Below, piece by piece: positions 61,301 through 64,000 of a stretch of 64,000 nt of DNA. The first letter of the stretch is position 1. Every line of letters begins with the position of its first letter. This DNA is from Hydractinia symbiolongicarpus (lineage: Eukaryota > Cnidaria > Hydrozoa > Anthoathecata > Hydractiniidae): positions 17,539,001 to 17,603,000 of the forward strand of contig NC_079875.1 of the NCBI RefSeq assembly GCF_029227915.1, read 5' to 3'. Both the position numbers and the translations under genes were made by a program. The notes under the pieces are model-generated. The model saw only the letters and a list, made by a program, of their open reading frames with translations. It did not search any database and was not told where the DNA came from.

Positions 61301-62056
61301 TTTTTTTTCTTTTCTACGTTACTACTATATCATAATTTGCAACAGAAATTGTTGAGCTTTTTTATTTAAACGGCCTGAACAGAACAAGGCCCTGGACCTA
61401 GCCATTTATGTGAAGAATTTGATTGGCCGTAGAACCTAGCAAAAATGAAACGCGCACAACGAATTATTTTAGGGGCAAAATTATGTGGCGAGAAAAAATG
61501 AAATTTCGAGAACTTTAGAAATAGTTGTTGTTGGAGGTGTTGCGTTGGGTTGGTGTTGGTCTTCTCTTTCCTATAGCCAAACAATTAGTATATCATCACA
61601 TAATCTGTTTTAGAACTTGTGAAAATCATTAAAAATGGTGATGTCAAAAAATTCCAATTAATTCTTATTGATGATCCACCTATCGTTGAAATGAGAGGTG
61701 ATAATAAAAGCACACTGTTGATACAAGCTGCACTTTATAACAATCCATTAATAGTGAAGTGTTTGATTGATGCTGGTAGTGATGGGTATGCTGTGGATGT
61801 ATATGAACGTAATGCATATCACTGGAGTGCATTTCAAAACAATCATGATGTTTTAAAAGTTTTAATTAATCTAGACGTCACACGCATTAATAACGTAGAC
61901 AAATTTAATGACACACCATTACATGATGCATCTTATAATGGTTGTATTGAATGTGTAAAGTTGTTGTTGTCTGTACCACATATCGATGTAAATATACGAA
62001 ACATTTATGGTAAAACTGCTTATGATGTTGCTTGTAATGACACTACCAAACGTTAA
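58316..62056 (+). CDS. TRIM-like B-box / coiled-coil / ankyrin-repeat protein
   Basis: Exons are 58316-58497, 58842-59758 and 61614-62056, with phases agreeing and donors GTAAGT, giving 513 residues. Residues 3-25 hold C-x2-C and a later C-x3-C that look like the second half of a RING finger; an in-frame TAA sits directly before the ATG, so the first half is missing or lies in an exon I could not find. Residues 64-101 form a Cys/His-rich B-box1-like region. B-box2 is canonical: C122, H125, C133, C136, C142, C145, H150, H153. A charged helical region (about 165-280) should form the coiled coil. Exon 3 (368-513) encodes about four ankyrin repeats. TRIM proteins are usually cytoplasmic scaffolds or E3 ubiquitin ligases; with half a RING, ligase activity is doubtful. 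Retaining intron 2 would end the protein at 59775, giving a form without ankyrin repeats. Confidence 0.78.
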
Positions 62057-63881
62057 TTACAAGAACATCGAATGAATAATAACTAACTAATAAATTACTT
62101 TTTTATTTTCTTACGCAATTTTAAGTCGTGTTTACACATTATTTTATATAAGAATCTAGTTTTAAGATCATTTCGCTGAGAAAACATTCTGAATATATTG
62201 CTTGAAAGGATAATCGGAAGTTGATTTTAATATTTTTTTGGAAATTTGATGAGTAAAATGATTTAGGAAAGTGTACAAGTTTGTAATATGTTAGAAGATA
62301 TTTAATTTACTTAAACAATTTCAAATTAAAAGCGAATAAGATGAAATTAAATAGGATTTGTATAACTATTGCTTAGAATTTTCTTTTTTCAAAAGAATTA
62401 GTATGTTTCTTCTTCGTCAGCAATTCATTTGACATTTTTTTAATCTCATTTATAACAGACCTACAGTGTAGCTACATCACTGAAATGTGCCGCACAGTTA
62501 TTAACCCTTCTCCATTTTTCGATGACTATGTATTGAGTATTATTATTTATGAAAAATACCGAACTAAAATCGCATTTATTTTCAAATAAGAATGCAGAAA
62601 ACTACAGGATGTTACGTGTTATTTTTATTTGATATTAACAGTGCATCCCCGATACACTTGAAGGACAATAATTATAAGCTTTAAAGGTTTTTAAAGTAAA
62701 TTTGAAAGATTTTTTATATAAATTTACAAGGTATCAAAATAAAGCATGAAGTTTAATTGACTAGTCGTTATCCCGTGAAAAGATCTATGGAACTCGCCCG
62801 TCAGCATAAAGTATTACTTTACAGGAAGGAATGGGCGAAATAAATATGTGCAGAAAAGAAATACGGGTGTTAATGATAGAAATTAACTGCAGGAAAGCTA
62901 TTGCTTGTATTAAAATTTGAGGTGAGAAGACAGTCGTTAATAATTTTACTGCGAATTGAATAATCATCGGATAGTAAATTACTTGTTTTGTTTGTTCAAA
63001 ATGTCTGCGCACATGTTCATCATTGTGGAACAATGTATGCAACACACGTGCAGGCTCTTTAGGAAAATAATATAAAAAGAAGAAAAAAAGAAGGGATAAA
63101 TATTTAAAATGGTGCTGGCTTATCGACTAGTCAGTCCTCTGTGCGTCTGTGCGTCGGTGACTTTTACAAAGTAGATGTTTTTTTTTCGTATTTGATTTTA
63201 TTGACGAATTGTCTTTGTCATGATGTTAATACATAGTTTGACGTAAATAACCTGATTTTAATTAAGTCAATTAAGTTAAAAAAGGGCGAAAGATACTAAG
63301 GTCATTTCCTGCGTGAGTAACTATTGACCGCCTGTAACAAGAATGCAACCAATTTCCCGAAGCTCGGTCATTCTACCTGTTCTGGAACAGGTGTTGGAAT
63401 CATTCAAAAACTTTAATGGCTTAATATCTCTTTAACCGCTCGTATATAACAATACGGTAACGGTGTAACAGGCAAAGCGGACGTGTTTGTTTTTCTTTGA
63501 AGTCGTCAAAATGTTATGAATCAAATTAGGCCTTATTTACATATGATTACAAATAATTTAAAATAAATCATATGCAGTCAAGGAGTGAAGCAGAAGGTGG
63601 AGAAACCTTTGTTACGGACCGGCGAGTTCTCTAAAGTGATTGGTGCACATATGGCATAGATAATTTATTCACGCGTAATAACATTGCAACGATTTGCTTT
63701 AAAGATGGCGGAGTTTGTTGCAAAACCATTAAAACATGAGAAAATTCCTTACTTTGAAAAATGCTCTATGCATTGAACAAAAAATGGGAAGTCGTGCAGT
63801 AAATATTTTTATAAAAGATGTCATTTTAGTATATTCCTTTATTGTTAACATTATAAATGAAAATAAAGGTTATTTTCACAG
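62057..63881. other. Spacer with a weak minus-strand exon candidate
   Basis: On the minus strand an open frame runs from about 63050 to 62785, after a long pyrimidine tract ending in AG near 63055-63060. It could be a last exon of about 88 codons but shows no motif I recognise. A small GTTCTGGAAC-centred palindrome lies near 63376-63393. I see nothing else. Confidence 0.35.
62089..62094 (+). promoter_or_regulatory. Polyadenylation signal AATAAA for the B-box/ankyrin gene
   Basis: A canonical AATAAA lies 33 bases after the stop codon of the ankyrin exon, which supports that exon being terminal. Confidence 0.5.
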
Positions 63882-63955
63882 CTAAAAAAACATGGATTAT
63901 TGCAATGTGGTGAGGTGAGAAAAGACATGTCTCTTGCTAACATGTACATGGACAG
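63882..63955 (+). other. Possible internal exon at the window edge
   Basis: An acceptor (TTTTCACAG) and a donor (GTATAA) bracket 74 bp open in one frame, with a coding-like composition (Cys-Gly-Glu-Val-Arg-Lys and so on). The gene, if real, continues beyond the window. No family is recognised. Confidence 0.2.
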
Positions 63956-64000
63956 GTATAAAGCCGTTACTAAATAAAACTAAATCTTATTTTTTAATAT

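Noticed and set aside
62785-63045. 86-codon minus frame
   Set aside because: It could be an exon given the pyrimidine tract upstream, but without a motif or partner exon I did not call it a gene.

Overview
The window is AT-rich animal DNA with spliceosomal introns, tRNA-derived repeats and a TA-flanked DNA transposon. A cluster of DEG/ENaC-type channel genes, a divergent single-exon seven-transmembrane receptor and a B-box/ankyrin protein point to a cnidarian, most likely a hydrozoan (Hydra/Hydractinia/Clytia-like). That placement is inference from gene content; no marker gene settles it.

Positions 1-37239 are a tandem array with a period of about 10.2 kb. Three units are near complete (1-10173, 10174-21416, 21417-~31363) and a fourth is truncated (~31364-37239). 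The window opens inside the array, so more units may lie to the left. Each full unit carries a DEG/ENaC channel gene on the minus strand and, head-to-head and about 4 kb away, a small secreted-precursor gene on the plus strand. The precursor has a signal peptide, a charged propeptide, a Lys-Arg site and a Cys-rich tail spread over short exons. My exon model gives six cysteines in a C-C-CC-C-C order. The channel copies in units 1 and 4 are intact; those in units 2 and 3 each carry one in-frame nonsense codon. Unit 2 also holds a 1.1-kb TA-flanked transposon with a HIRAN-like reading frame. Unit 4 has lost the peptide gene and abuts a diverged fifth channel gene (37371-38822), part of which has been overwritten by array sequence, apparently through gene conversion.

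Positions 39-46 kb are mostly non-coding AT-rich DNA. They hold a tentative two-exon minus-strand gene (39398-42180) containing a perfect GC-rich inverted repeat. A single-exon GPCR lies at 46379-47293 (minus). Positions 47.3-58.3 kb are nearly gene-free but contain two minisatellites, including an 11-unit, ~88-bp array at 55742-56660. A three-exon gene at 58316-62056 (plus) encodes a partial RING, B-boxes, a coiled coil and ankyrin repeats, 513 residues in all. The last 2 kb show only weak exon candidates.

The most interesting biology is the repeated pairing of a DEG/ENaC channel with a cystine-rich secreted peptide. Hydra DEG/ENaC channels are known to be peptide-gated, and some knottin peptides act on the related ASIC channels. 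A co-duplicated channel/peptide pair is therefore a testable ligand-receptor or modulator-channel hypothesis, although the sequence alone proves neither partnership nor function.
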